NCBI RefSeq assembly: GCF_030348765.1
Contig: NZ_JAUCEU010000007.1
Coordinates: 1,606,501 to 1,670,500 of the forward strand
Origin: Neobacillus sp. CF12
GTDB lineage: Bacteria > Bacillota > Bacilli > Bacillales > Cytobacillaceae
DNA length: 64,000 nt
Reading direction: 5' to 3'
Below the pieces are notes generated by a model. That model was not told the DNA's origin. It made no database searches and saw only the letters and a program-made list of their open reading frames with translations. Positions 54,482-64,000 of the stretch are shown in pieces (position 1 is the stretch's first letter; each line of letters opens with the position of its first letter). Made by a program: the position numbers and the translations under genes.

Positions 54482-55480
54482 CTAACCTTTCTTCTTAACA
54501 GAATCCCTTATGATTAATTCTGTATTGGCAAAAACTTTGGCCGCTTTTTGTTCCCCGCCTGTTACGAGTGAAAGGATTTTTTCCGCACCTAGTACACTAA
54601 TTTTTTCTACCGGTCGTTTTACCGTTGTCAGCTTTGGGGTTGTATATTGGGCAAAACCAATGTCATCAAATCCAATAATTGAAATGTCATTCGGGACATT
54701 CAAACCTTTAGCAAACACGGCATTCATTGCACCAATGGCCATATCGTCATTGGAACAAAAAACGGCAGTCGGAGGCTTTTTCAAGGATAGTAATTTTTCC
54801 ATTCCCTGATAACCGCTTTCCATATCATAATTTCCGCTCACAGAATACTCCGGTTGAATCGGAATGCCATTATCAATCAGCGCAGTTAGATAACCTTCCT
54901 TACGCATTTGCGTAGATTTAAAGGTTGAAATCCCTTCAATGACTGCGATGTCTGTGTGTCCGCAATCGATCAAATACTGCACAGCTTTTCTTGAACCCTC
55001 TGTATCATTAGAAAGAATATTGATGATATCATCTTCTTCAATTTCTCTGTTCAGCACAACAAGAGGAATTTCCTTTTGCAGGACATGATAGATAAAAGAA
55101 TGATCCCGTACACTCTGGCTCATTAAAATGATCCCGTCAAACCTTTGTGAATTAATACTCGAATAATCCTGGTAATCATCGATACCACGGATAAACAAGT
55201 TATATTCCTGGCTAATGACACTATTTACACCTTTTATTGTATCTGCAAGAAAGCTTGCGGAAGTCCCATTGCTAATGCTTGTTAAAAATAAACCAATTGT
55301 ATGCGACTTTTGCATGACTAGGCTTTTAGCATTGTAATTAGGGGTATAATTTAGCTGGGAGGCAATTTCAAGGATTTTTCTCCTTGTTGGCTCTTTGATA
55401 AGCGGGCTGTTATTCAGTGCCCTAGAAACAGTTGTATGGGATACATTGGCCAATTTAGCAATATCTTTTATGGTAACCAT
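54482..55480 (-). CDS. LacI family transcriptional regulator (uronate regulon)
   Basis: A 332-aa repressor with an N-terminal LacI HTH (TIKDIAKLANVSHTTVSRAL) and hinge (NYNAKSLVMQKSHTIGL), then a periplasmic-binding-like effector domain. I start at the ATG at 55480, seven bases after GGAAGG. It is encoded inside the uxaC-uxaB-uxaA operon and most likely represses it through TGTTAACGTTAACA palindromes at 57015 and 57080, plus related sites at 51225 and 51321. The inducer is probably a hexuronate or its breakdown product. ExuR and KdgR of Bacillus are comparable, but I cannot pick one. Confidence 0.9.
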   Translation of the reverse strand: MVTIKDIAKLANVSHTTVSRALNNSPLIKEPTRRKILEIASQLNYTPNYNAKSLVMQKSHTIGLFLTSISNGTSASFLADTIKGVNSVISQEYNLFIRGIDDYQDYSSINSQRFDGIILMSQSVRDHSFIYHVLQKEIPLVVLNREIEEDDIINILSNDTEGSRKAVQYLIDCGHTDIAVIEGISTFKSTQMRKEGYLTALIDNGIPIQPEYSVSGNYDMESGYQGMEKLLSLKKPPTAVFCSNDDMAIGAMNAVFAKGLNVPNDISIIGFDDIGFAQYTTPKLTTVKRPVEKISVLGAEKILSLVTGGEQKAAKVFANTELIIRDSVKKKG

Positions 55481-55555
55481 TGTCTGACCTTCCTTTTGCA
55501 TTCTCTATTTTCGTTCATCATACCTTATCGGCCTTGCCCCGCCAGCTTTCATCAA

Positions 55556-56992
55556 TTAATTATTAGAGATATGTTCAACTATGGCTGCTTCCTGAAAATC
55601 AAAATAATTTTTGGCATTGTTATAAGATATTCCCTGAACAATATTTCCGAGTAACTCCAAATCATCTGGAACTTCACCGTTTTCAACCCATTCTCCAATT
55701 AAATTACAAACCAATCTCCGGAAATATTCATGCCTTGTATAAGAAAGAAAACTCCTTGAGTCCGTCAGCATTCCGATGAATCGGCTGAAAAGTCCGACAG
55801 AAGACAATGCCTTCATCTGCTCGAGCATGCCCTCCTTTGTATCGTTGAACCACCATGCTGTACCGAATTGAATTTTACCTGGAGTCCTTCCGTCTTGGAA
55901 GCTATTAATGATACTTGCGATTACCACATTATCGCCTGGATTCAAGGAATAAATAATGGTTTTTGGAAGCTTTTTTTCCTGCTCTAACGAGTCAAGTATT
56001 TTTACTAACGGCTTTGCAATCTGGTCGTCGTTAATGGAATCATACCCGGTATCAGGACCAAGAATCTTAAACATCCTTTTATTATTGTTACGGTGTGCAT
56101 TGATATGGAACTGCATTGCCCAGTCCAGCTCTGCATAAAGCTTGCCAAGAAAGATTAACGTAAACGTTTTGAACTTCTTCTCTGCATCAAGAGAAATAAC
56201 GCTGCCGGATATTCTTTTAGCAAAAATTCCAGCCACTTCTTCAAAGCTAGTTTCTTCATATACCATAGAATCTAAAGCATGGTCTGATACCCTTCCTCCA
56301 GCTGAATGAAAAAAATGGACGCGTGATTCTAGTGCAGCAAGGTAATCTTCATAATTGGCAATATCAATTTCGGCTGCTTCCGAAAGCTTAGCCACCCAAT
56401 CTATGAATCCTTCTCGATTTATTTCTAATCCATTATCAGGTCTGAAACCTGGTACAACACTAACCGGAAAGTCATTTTCTTCTTTTAATTTTAGATGGTA
56501 TTCAAGGCTATCGATCGGGTCATCTGTTGTACAAACAACTTTTACCTTTGAATTTTCAATAAAATCCCTGACACGAAACCCTTCCTCGTTCAACTTTGCA
56601 TTTACTTTTTCCCAAATATCTGGGGCACTTTGCTCATTCAAAATATCATAAATTCCGAAGAAACGCTGTAATTCTAAATGGGTCCAATTGTATAAGGGAT
56701 TCCCTATTGTCATTGGTACGGTTCTAGCCCATGCAAGGAACTTCTCATAGTCACTTGCATTGCCGGTTATATATTCTTCTGAGATTCCGTTTGCTCTCAT
56801 GGCTCTCCATTTATAATGATCACCATACAACCAGGCTTCGGTAATATTTTTAAATTTCTTATTTTCATAGATTTCTTTCGGGCTTAAATGGCAATGGTAA
56901 TCAATAATTGGCATGTCTTTTGCGTAATCGTGGAATAAGGAGATAGCGGTTTTATTCTTCAGCAAAAAATTTTCATCCATAAACTTTTTCAT
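55556..56992 (-). CDS. uxaC: Glucuronate/galacturonate isomerase
   Basis: A 478-aa amidohydrolase-fold enzyme that isomerises D-galacturonate to tagaturonate and D-glucuronate to fructuronate. PIIDYHCHLSPKEIYENKKF shows the metal-binding HxH (His33, His35). Later motifs are EAWLYGDHYKWRAMRANG and QFHINAHRNNNKRMF, with WWFNDTKEGM near the C-terminus. The ATG at 56992 follows AGGATGG. It is the first gene of the uronate operon, behind two perfect LacI-type operators. Confidence 0.96.
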   Translation of the reverse strand: MKKFMDENFLLKNKTAISLFHDYAKDMPIIDYHCHLSPKEIYENKKFKNITEAWLYGDHYKWRAMRANGISEEYITGNASDYEKFLAWARTVPMTIGNPLYNWTHLELQRFFGIYDILNEQSAPDIWEKVNAKLNEEGFRVRDFIENSKVKVVCTTDDPIDSLEYHLKLKEENDFPVSVVPGFRPDNGLEINREGFIDWVAKLSEAAEIDIANYEDYLAALESRVHFFHSAGGRVSDHALDSMVYEETSFEEVAGIFAKRISGSVISLDAEKKFKTFTLIFLGKLYAELDWAMQFHINAHRNNNKRMFKILGPDTGYDSINDDQIAKPLVKILDSLEQEKKLPKTIIYSLNPGDNVVIASIINSFQDGRTPGKIQFGTAWWFNDTKEGMLEQMKALSSVGLFSRFIGMLTDSRSFLSYTRHEYFRRLVCNLIGEWVENGEVPDDLELLGNIVQGISYNNAKNYFDFQEAAIVEHISNN

Positions 56993-57014
56993 TTTGCACC
57001 ATCCTATTATAAAA

Positions 57015-57093
57015 TGTTAACGTTAACAAAATCCTGTATTTTCAGTCTAACAAATACGAAAAACATTGTAAATATAAATTGTTAACGTTAACA
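57015..57093. promoter_or_regulatory. Two perfect LacI-type operators upstream of uxaC
   Basis: TGTTAACGTTAACA occurs at 57015-57028 and 57080-57093, 65 bases centre to centre, about six helical turns. The first lies 23 bases upstream of the uxaC start. Two such sites allow a looped repressor complex. The central CG and the palindromic form are typical of LacI-family operators. Confidence 0.85.
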
Positions 57094-57130
57094 ATGATAT
57101 GTCGTCATTCTCCTTTTATACGCTGACTGC

Positions 57131-57898
57131 CTATATAAAATGGTTACCTCTTTTTAATATTTCCACTGAATTTACTTGTGAGATATAGCCCAGCTCTCTA
57201 AAGGCACTTTCCGTTGACCATGGTTTACCAGGATTATCAGAAACACCATAATATGTTCCATACTTAACAGTTGATTGAAGTGCCAAATCAAAAAGCTGGA
57301 CTGTATCTTCATGGGATAATATAGTTCTAAGGAGACGATCATCTTCTGTTACTGCCTTTTGTTCATCAGGATGAACACTTCCAATCCGCAAATTAATGAT
57401 TGAAAGATTGTCTGTCTGTCGAGCCAATACTTGACCAATATTTTCAGAGGCAAATTTTAATACCCCGTAGAGTCCACATGAGTTAGGATAATCACTAGTA
57501 TTGATTTCTCTCCCTAAAGATGAAAACCCGTTATTCTCATAGTAATCTGTTGTATGATTGCTGCTTGCATAGACTACTTTGGGAATTCCTAGTGTAATTG
57601 CTGCGTGCAACACATAGAAGGAAGATACGAAATGGATATTAGTCATGTTATGAAAGTTCTGGACATCCTTTAACTCATTTTCAGTTTTTATGGTGAGTAA
57701 ATTAATAAGGGCACCCGAATCTTTTGGAATGCTGTGCAACAGCGTGTCAAAATTCGTTGCATCCACCCTTACAAACTCCGCTGACTGTTCAGAAACATTC
57801 TTATCTAGGATGACTATATCATATTTGTCATGGAGCCCGTTGTATAAAATCGTTCCAATTGTCCCAGCCCCGCCTAAAATAGTTACTTTTTTTTTCAA
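57131..57898 (-). CDS. NAD-dependent uronate dehydrogenase-like SDR
   Basis: A 255-aa extended-SDR protein with the GGAGTIG dinucleotide motif (9-15), VVYASSNHTTDYY after beta-strand 5 and the catalytic Tyr144/Lys148 in YGVLK. The ASSNHT stretch is characteristic of uronate dehydrogenase, which oxidises galacturonate or glucuronate to the lactone. It may thus offer an oxidative side route to the isomerase pathway encoded next to it, or act on another sugar. It starts at TTG (57898) with GGAGG seven bases upstream. It is separated from uxaC by the operator region, so its control by the same repressor is uncertain. Confidence 0.75.
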   Translation of the reverse strand: MKKKVTILGGAGTIGTILYNGLHDKYDIVILDKNVSEQSAEFVRVDATNFDTLLHSIPKDSGALINLLTIKTENELKDVQNFHNMTNIHFVSSFYVLHAAITLGIPKVVYASSNHTTDYYENNGFSSLGREINTSDYPNSCGLYGVLKFASENIGQVLARQTDNLSIINLRIGSVHPDEQKAVTEDDRLLRTILSHEDTVQLFDLALQSTVKYGTYYGVSDNPGKPWSTESAFRELGYISQVNSVEILKRGNHFI

Positions 57899-58022
57899 TG
57901 TTTTTCCTCCGTTAAAGTTAATTCCTTATCTAGAAATTTAGGTTAAACCCTTTTATTCCTTTATTAAAATTACCGTTCATGAAAAAAGATATCCCTTTTG
58001 TGAGAATAAAAAGGTAAATAAT

Positions 58023-58056
58023 AAAAAACCAAGGACAAAATATTCCCTGGTTTTTA
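58023..58056 (-). terminator. Rho-independent terminator after pobA
   Basis: Arms AAAACCAGGGA and TCCTTGGTTTT around a short loop, with TTTTTTA on the minus strand. It ends the aromatic operon about 80 bases after the pobA stop. The rest of the gap 57899-58136 shows no gene. Confidence 0.8.
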
Positions 58057-58136
58057 AGCTTTGGTTTCTATTAAGTTTTCCTGCAAGCACTTTTAGAAAA
58101 AGTTGTATTCGGCTACCAAAGCAGACCTAAGTAATC

Positions 58137-59357
<1,221 letters not shown>

Positions 59358-59424
59358 TTAACAGAATAATAGACTAAAATAAAGCAGAATGAAAACGATT
59401 ATGGTTTCATTCTGCGATATATGT

Positions 59425-60273
59425 TTACTTTACATATTCAGACTCAGCTTGGTTGTTTGTACTTACAGCTTTTCTATTTCCAAATGTAATAAGTGCGTTC
59501 CAACTGCCTGACGATTGGCCATCTGCTAGATAAGCAGGTTCAGAGGATTCCTCAATCATGCTGAACAACATAGCAAGGTGACGTCCCCCTGACTCTACCC
59601 TGGCAAACCTTGTATAGTCAGGCAGCATTTCATAGGCTGCTTGATAATTTTTATTCATAACAAATTCGATAAATTGTTTATCCATCGCATGTTCGGTAAC
59701 CGTCGGCTTATTATGTCTGCCGCGGACTAAATTATGGGACAATGCACCGCTGGAAACAAACACAACCTTTTTCTCACTTTCCCGTAATACCTTAGCAATC
59801 ACTTGCCCCCACTTATACGTTTCCTCTAAACTTGCCGCCAAGGTGACAGATAAATTAATAACCGGAATATCTTCATTCGGAACCAAGTACCGCAATGGAA
59901 CAACACTGCCATAATCCCATAAATAATAAGGATCATTCACTCCTTGAACCTGCATTCCCGCTTCTTCTCCTGCTTTTACTAATTGATTGGCCAGGTCTTC
60001 ATCACCAGGGTAATGGTATGCAACATCCTTAATTAAATCTGGTGCTTCAAAAGCGGTTAGTATTCCTTTATGTATAGGAGTGCAGTCTACATAATGGAAG
60101 AAAGTAGATGGCCAATGACATGAAACTAAAACAATGACATCCGGTTTTATCTCCTTCAGTTGTTTCCCAATTTCCTTCATTGCAGATGCCATATCCTTTT
60201 GGAATTCAGGGACTAGATCCTCATGACACATACTTGGGACATGAGGAACCAACATACTAAATTCAATCGTCAT
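59425..60273 (-). CDS. Class III extradiol dioxygenase-like protein (LigB superfamily)
   Basis: A 282-aa protein of the LigB fold. Candidate iron ligands are His11 (LVPHVPSM), His53 (VSCHWPS) and Glu227 (RVESGGRH), with His180 (SSGALSHNL) in the place of the catalytic acid/base His. All are intact, so it should cleave a catechol ring; protocatechuate is likely because PobA and the downstream meta-pathway enzymes are encoded beside it. It lies where, in the Paenibacillus protocatechuate 2,3-cleavage cluster as I remember it, praH (a decarboxylase) sits. So it could be the ring-cleaving enzyme or a related decarboxylase. Confidence 0.8.
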   Translation of the reverse strand: MTIEFSMLVPHVPSMCHEDLVPEFQKDMASAMKEIGKQLKEIKPDVIVLVSCHWPSTFFHYVDCTPIHKGILTAFEAPDLIKDVAYHYPGDEDLANQLVKAGEEAGMQVQGVNDPYYLWDYGSVVPLRYLVPNEDIPVINLSVTLAASLEETYKWGQVIAKVLRESEKKVVFVSSGALSHNLVRGRHNKPTVTEHAMDKQFIEFVMNKNYQAAYEMLPDYTRFARVESGGRHLAMLFSMIEESSEPAYLADGQSSGSWNALITFGNRKAVSTNNQAESEYVK

Positions 60274-60315
60274 AGTAAAACCCCCACCTTGAGATTTTCA
60301 ATATAAATGATTTGG

Positions 60316-60498
60316 TTATTTTTCAATTGGCTCCCCAGCTTTTCCCCAATGCGTTTTTGGAATCTCGGTCACGAGTACTCTTATATTCTCTTTCGGAGCA
60401 TCCAAGGTTTCGGAAACTGTCATGGTTACATTATGAATCAATTCAGCAACTTTTTCTTTCGGTCTTCCTTCTAGTATTTGCACAGTTATGATTGGCAT
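60316..60498 (-). CDS. 4-oxalocrotonate tautomerase
   Basis: A 60-aa protein starting MPIITVQILEGR, so Pro1 is the catalytic base after Met removal. Arg39 in NIRVLVTEI and the length (about 60 residues, hexamer-forming) fit 4-oxalocrotonate tautomerase. It interconverts the enol and keto forms of 4-oxalocrotonate before decarboxylation. It lies between the decarboxylase and the dioxygenase-like genes in the aromatic operon, with a GAAGGGG ribosome site. Confidence 0.92.
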   Translation of the reverse strand: MPIITVQILEGRPKEKVAELIHNVTMTVSETLDAPKENIRVLVTEIPKTHWGKAGEPIEK

Positions 60499-60522
60499 GA
60501 AACCCCTTCTCTCTCTTAAAAA

Positions 60523-61305
60523 TTAATCCGTCACTGTAAAGGTTACTTCCCCTAAACCATCAAACTTACCACTAACGATATCCCCATAATTCAACCTAAT
60601 AGCACCGGTAATTCCACCTGTTAGGATTACATCACCTTTACGAACTTTTTCTCCTTTTCGAGCAAGCATGTTGGCTAGCATGGCGACAGAATGTGCCGGG
60701 TGCCCAAGAACGGCAGCACCTGCTCCTAATTCTTTAATTTCACCATTAATAGAAAGGGTTGCTCCAACCAGGTCAAGTTCAAATTGATCTGGTTTTTTTA
60801 GGGATGTACCGAAAACAACCCGTGAAGTCGATGCATTATCCGCAATGACATCCGGTAGGGTAAAGTTAAAGTTTTCATAGCGGCTATCAATAATTTCTAA
60901 TGCTGGAAGCACATATTCCGTTTTTGCAAGAACTTGAGCTCCTGTTACTCCGGGACCTTCAAGGTCTTCTCCCATCACAAAGGCAATTTCAGCCTCTACT
61001 TTTGGATGGATTTGATCAGATAAACGGGCCTTTCCTCCGTTTTCAATCAACATATAATCAAACACATATCCATAAATAGGCTCTTCAACACCCATTTGCT
61101 TCATTTTTGCGAGGCTTGTCAAACCCATCTTAGGACCAATCATTCTTTTTCCTTCATTTAATTTAATCGTAACTATCTCTTGTTGAACTAGATAGGCTTC
61201 TTCTACTGTTAAATCTGGCTTTAGATTCGATGTTACCTTCGCAACCTCACGTCTATCGACTTCGGCTGAAACTAAGTATTTAGCAATCTCATTGTATTGA
61301 CTCAT
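60523..61305 (-). CDS. 4-oxalocrotonate decarboxylase (2-oxo-3-hexenedioate decarboxylase)
   Basis: A 260-aa protein of the fumarylacetoacetase-like fold with GPKMGLTSLAKMKQMGV, the metal-binding KVEAEIAFVMGEDLEGPG (here HPKVEAEIAFVM), and ALEIIDSRYENFNF. It is paralogous to the hydratase at the right edge of the window, and their identities are split by position and by the usual order of such operons: the decarboxylase follows the aldolase. It gives 2-hydroxypenta-2,4-dienoate from 4-oxalocrotonate. It needs a divalent metal and in this family acts as a complex with the hydratase. The ATG at 61305 follows AAGGAGG. Confidence 0.88.
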   Translation of the reverse strand: MSQYNEIAKYLVSAEVDRREVAKVTSNLKPDLTVEEAYLVQQEIVTIKLNEGKRMIGPKMGLTSLAKMKQMGVEEPIYGYVFDYMLIENGGKARLSDQIHPKVEAEIAFVMGEDLEGPGVTGAQVLAKTEYVLPALEIIDSRYENFNFTLPDVIADNASTSRVVFGTSLKKPDQFELDLVGATLSINGEIKELGAGAAVLGHPAHSVAMLANMLARKGEKVRKGDVILTGGITGAIRLNYGDIVSGKFDGLGEVTFTVTD

Positions 61306-61317
61306 TTCAATTCCTCC

Positions 61318-62352
61318 TTAAACGAAAGCATCTAGCTTTTGCTTGGCCAGTTCAGCAGCTACATCCATAATCATATCTTCCTGACCGCCAACTACATGTC
61401 TTTTTCCAAGTTCAATTAATATCTCGCGCGAATCAACGTTGAATTTTTTTGCTGCTCGTTGGGCAAACAGCAGGAAGCTAGAATAAACGCCAGCATAGCC
61501 AAGAACTAGGCTGTCTCTCGTAATTTCCTGAGGTTTTTCTAAAATAGGAGCAACTAATTCCTCCGCTATATCCATCATTTTAAAAACATCGATGCCGGTT
61601 TTTATTCCCATTTTATCAAGGACAGAAACTAAAACTTCTGTTTGTGTATTTCCTGCACCGGCACCTAAGCAGCGAATACTGCCATCAATTCTAGTTGCCC
61701 CCTCTTCAATCGCTGCAAGCGTATTCGCCATGGCTAAAGAAAGATTGTTGTGAGCATGGAATCCGACATTAACCGTTAATTGATCTTTAAGGGCACGAAT
61801 TCTTTCGCTAACTTGGTGTGGAAGCAACGCTCCAGCAGAATCAACCATATAAACGGTATCTGCTCCATAGCTTTCCATTAATTTTGCCTGCTGTACTAAC
61901 TTGGCTGTCGGCACCATATGGGACATCATTAAAAATCCGACAGTTTCAAGTCCCAGGTCCTTTGCTAAAGCGATATGCTGCGGCGCAACATCTGCCTCTG
62001 TTACATGGGTGGCAATTCGCGCCATTTTCGCTCCCAGTTGTGCAGCCTGCTTTAACTCTGGCATTGTTCCAATCCCAGGTAAAAGGAGAACGGCAATTTT
62101 GGCATTTTTTACAACAGATGCTGCTGCTTCGATTAACTCCATTTCGTTGGTTAAAGACAATCCGTATTGTAAGGAAGATCCTCCCAGCCCATCACCGTGA
62201 GAGATTTCAATATATGGTACATTTGCTCTATCCAAAGCTCTTGCAACATTGGTTACTTGTTCAACCGTAAATTGATGTCTAATGGCATGACTTCCATCGC
62301 GTAATGCTACTTCAGTTATTAAAATGTCTCTTTCTAAAACCACTTCTTTCAT
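61318..62352 (-). CDS. dmpG: 4-hydroxy-2-oxovalerate aldolase
   Basis: A 344-aa Mn-dependent DRE-TIM aldolase splitting 4-hydroxy-2-oxovalerate to pyruvate and acetaldehyde. [16 protein letters not shown] (15-30) carries the catalytic Arg-Asp pair, [15 protein letters not shown] supplies metal ligands and [16 protein letters not shown] is typical. The C-terminal 60 residues form the communication domain that docks with acetaldehyde dehydrogenase; the smaller aldolase at 15363-16322 lacks it. It is adjacent to the dehydrogenase gene, as expected for a channelling complex. AAGGAG is very near the ATG at 62352; the start may be the GTG three codons later. Confidence 0.94.
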   Translation of the reverse strand: MKEVVLERDILITEVALRDGSHAIRHQFTVEQVTNVARALDRANVPYIEISHGDGLGGSSLQYGLSLTNEMELIEAAASVVKNAKIAVLLLPGIGTMPELKQAAQLGAKMARIATHVTEADVAPQHIALAKDLGLETVGFLMMSHMVPTAKLVQQAKLMESYGADTVYMVDSAGALLPHQVSERIRALKDQLTVNVGFHAHNNLSLAMANTLAAIEEGATRIDGSIRCLGAGAGNTQTEVLVSVLDKMGIKTGIDVFKMMDIAEELVAPILEKPQEITRDSLVLGYAGVYSSFLLFAQRAAKKFNVDSREILIELGKRHVVGGQEDMIMDVAAELAKQKLDAFV

Positions 62353-62363
62353 CTCTCCTTTCC

Positions 62364-63248
62364 TTAGACCGTTACCTTCGCAATTTTAAATTTCGCCCAT
62401 TCTTCGGCCACTTTAACGGAAGCAGCAGTCATGATATCTAAGTTACCTGAATACTTAGGTAAATAATCTCCAGCCCCTTCGACTTCAATAAATACAGTTA
62501 CACGATTTCCATCAAAGATTGGTTCCTGCCTTAACCTGTAACCCGGGACATACGATTGAACCTGCTTTTCCATTTCAAGTACCGAAGCTGTAATTTCTTT
62601 TTCTTTAACCACATCACCTTCAACCATAACATGAATGGTATCCCTCATAATAATAGGCGGCTCAGCTGGATTTAAAATGATAATCGCTTTTCCTTTTTTT
62701 GCCCCGCCAATTTTTTCAATTCCCCGTGCGGTTGTTTGCGTAAATTCATCAATATTCGCTCTAGTTCCTGGACCTGCACTCTTGCTTGAGATGGTTGCCA
62801 CTATCTCTGCATACTCAACACTCTGCACGGTGTTAATCGCATGAACCATTGGGATCGTTGCCTGCCCTCCGCAGGTAATCAAGTTAATATTATTCGCTTC
62901 TACATGCTCTCCAATATTGACTGAAGGAACGACAAGGGGTCCAACTGCTGCTGGAGTTAAATCAAGCACTTGCTTTCCAGCTTCTTTCAATAACTTCGCG
63001 TGTCTGATATGTGCTTTTGCACTCGTGGCATCAAAAATGATATCCGCTACATCTGGATTTTCTAAAAACCCGTTAATTCCTGTATCAATCGTTTTAAGCC
63101 CAAGTTCCCGTGCTTTTTTTAATCCATCTGAATCAGGGTCAATGCCAATGACCGTGGTTAATTCAAGTATTTTCGACCTGAGCAGTTTTAGCATAAGGTC
63201 TGTACCAATGTTACCGGAACCAAGGATTGCTACTTTTACTTTAGACAT
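62364..63248 (-). CDS. Acetaldehyde dehydrogenase (acylating)
   Basis: A 294-aa NAD-dependent enzyme converting acetaldehyde plus CoA to acetyl-CoA. The Rossmann start [14 protein letters not shown] (6-19) and the catalytic Cys126 in [11 protein letters not shown] are clear; [12 protein letters not shown] is also characteristic. It is the partner of the DmpG-type aldolase encoded 12 bases downstream, forming a complex that channels acetaldehyde. It has AAAGGGGAG before the ATG at 63248. It corresponds to DmpF/MhpF or PraG in other clusters. Confidence 0.95.
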   Translation of the reverse strand: MSKVKVAILGSGNIGTDLMLKLLRSKILELTTVIGIDPDSDGLKKARELGLKTIDTGINGFLENPDVADIIFDATSAKAHIRHAKLLKEAGKQVLDLTPAAVGPLVVPSVNIGEHVEANNINLITCGGQATIPMVHAINTVQSVEYAEIVATISSKSAGPGTRANIDEFTQTTARGIEKIGGAKKGKAIIILNPAEPPIIMRDTIHVMVEGDVVKEKEITASVLEMEKQVQSYVPGYRLRQEPIFDGNRVTVFIEVEGAGDYLPKYSGNLDIMTAASVKVAEEWAKFKIAKVTV

Positions 63249-63268
63249 AGTACTCCCCTTTCTTTATG

Positions 63269-64000
63269 TTAAAAATGAACACTAACCTGCCCAATGTGAG
63301 CGAATCTAGCTGTGAATGTATCTCCAGCACGCGCCTCTACTGCTGCTGATAAAGCACCTGATAGAATGACCTCTCCTGCGCGAAGTGGTATATCAAATTC
63401 AGACAATTTATTCGCTAACCAGGCTACACAATTGGCTGGATTGCCTAAAACTGCTGCACCAACCCCTGTATTGACTAATTCACCATTTTTATAAAAGGCC
63501 ATTCCGAGTAGTTCAAGATCGATGTCTTCAACCTTGACTGGCTTGCCGCCCAGTACATAAAACCCTGATGAAGCATTATCTGCAACCGTATCGGCCAGCT
63601 TAATCTTCCAGTCTTTTACTCTGCTATCGACGATTTCAAGAGCAGGAACGACATATTCCGTTGCCTGAAGAACATCTAGAACGGTAAGATTCGGCCCTCG
63701 TAATTCCTTTTTTAAAATAAAAGCAATTTCAGCCTCCACCTTTGGCTGCAGTACTTGATCAATTGAAATAGATCCTCCGTTTTCAACCACCATAGTATCT
63801 AATAGGTGTCCATAATCTGGCTCATCAACACCTAAAAGAGTTTGCATGGCCAGGGAAGTTAAACCAATCTTCTTCCCTACGATTTTCTGTCCCTGTTCAA
63901 CTTTTTTCTTTATATTTTCCAACTGTACATAATAGGCTTCCTTCACGGTTAACTCCGAATCGATTGATGTAAGTGGTAAAATTCCGACTCGAGTGGATTC
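63269..64000 (-). CDS. 2-keto-4-pentenoate hydratase, 5' end outside window
   Basis: The reading frame stays open to the right edge, so the gene is incomplete; the visible part is about 243 codons to the stop at 63269. An internal GTG at 63946 should not be taken as the start, because the upstream RVGILPLTSIDSELTV is family sequence. Motifs KKIGLTSLAMQTLLGVDEP, PKVEAEIAFILKKE and ALEIVDSRVKDW match MhpD/DmpE hydratases of the fumarylacetoacetase-like fold. It hydrates 2-hydroxypenta-2,4-dienoate to 4-hydroxy-2-oxovalerate. It is the first visible gene of the aromatic operon in the direction of transcription. Confidence 0.88.
   Translation of the reverse strand, partial: ESTRVGILPLTSIDSELTVKEAYYVQLENIKKKVEQGQKIVGKKIGLTSLAMQTLLGVDEPDYGHLLDTMVVENGGSISIDQVLQPKVEAEIAFILKKELRGPNLTVLDVLQATEYVVPALEIVDSRVKDWKIKLADTVADNASSGFYVLGGKPVKVEDIDLELLGMAFYKNGELVNTGVGAAVLGNPANCVAWLANKLSEFDIPLRAGEVILSGALSAAVEARAGDTFTARFAHIGQVSVHF

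Overview
The window reads as low-GC Gram-positive chromosome, most likely Bacillaceae (Bacillus or Neobacillus-like; this is inference). The grounds are strong AGGAGG ribosome binding sites, frequent TTG and GTG starts, YesM/YesN-type two-component regulators, LplABC/YtcQ-type sugar transporters, CcpA-like cre sites, a c-di-AMP (ydaO/yuaA) riboswitch and PyrR RNA sites. I saw no rRNA, tRNA, CRISPR array, transposase or phage gene. Nearly all genes are on the minus strand, so transcription mostly runs from high to low coordinates.

Region 1 (1-11.6 kb) looks like an organosulfur or small-organic scavenging island. It has four luciferase-like flavin monooxygenases, an oligopeptide-type ABC importer (binding protein, two permeases, a fused double ATPase), a DUF2325 protein, a small protein of unknown function and a LysR regulator. 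Three promoters here share a 40-bp near-palindrome 36-37 bp upstream of a TAGGAT -10 box, which suggests a local regulon.

Region 2 (11.7-18.3 kb) is mixed. It holds a zinc metallopeptidase, a hairpin-repeat array, a LysP-like permease under a c-di-AMP riboswitch, a 52-aa protein behind a sigma-54 promoter, an HMGL-like aldolase, an MFS transporter behind two PyrR-binding hairpins, and the 3' remnant of a glycoside hydrolase.

Region 3 (18.3-34.7 kb) is a glycan utilisation locus: a GH78 rhamnosidase, a sugar ABC importer, two paralogous sugar-binding lipoproteins, a YesM/YesN two-component system, a large secreted GH3 enzyme and a second GH78. Direct repeats spaced 21 bp lie upstream of two of its transcription units.

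Region 4 (35.5-57.9 kb) is a pectin and hexuronate locus. A roughly 12-kb operon encodes an LplB permease, a YesL protein, a binding protein, GH105, GH28, an esterase, a pectin methylesterase, a DUF4064 protein, GH43 and a secreted PL1 lyase. The second permease lies on the opposite strand, next to a membrane AraC regulator. After it come uxaA, uxaB, a LacI regulator, uxaC and a uronate-dehydrogenase-like gene, with repeated TGTTAACGTTAACA operators. Secreted lyase and esterase would release oligogalacturonides, the importer would take them up, GH105/GH28/GH78/GH43 would trim them, and UxaC, UxaB and UxaA would convert galacturonate to 2-keto-3-deoxygluconate.

Region 5 (58.1-64 kb) is an aromatic catabolic operon: 4-hydroxybenzoate hydroxylase, a class III extradiol dioxygenase-like enzyme, oxalocrotonate tautomerase and decarboxylase, dienoate hydratase (cut by the window edge), hydroxy-oxovalerate aldolase and acetaldehyde dehydrogenase. 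This fits a protocatechuate meta (2,3-) cleavage route. Together the regions suit a soil or rhizosphere bacterium living on plant cell-wall polysaccharide and lignin-derived phenolics.
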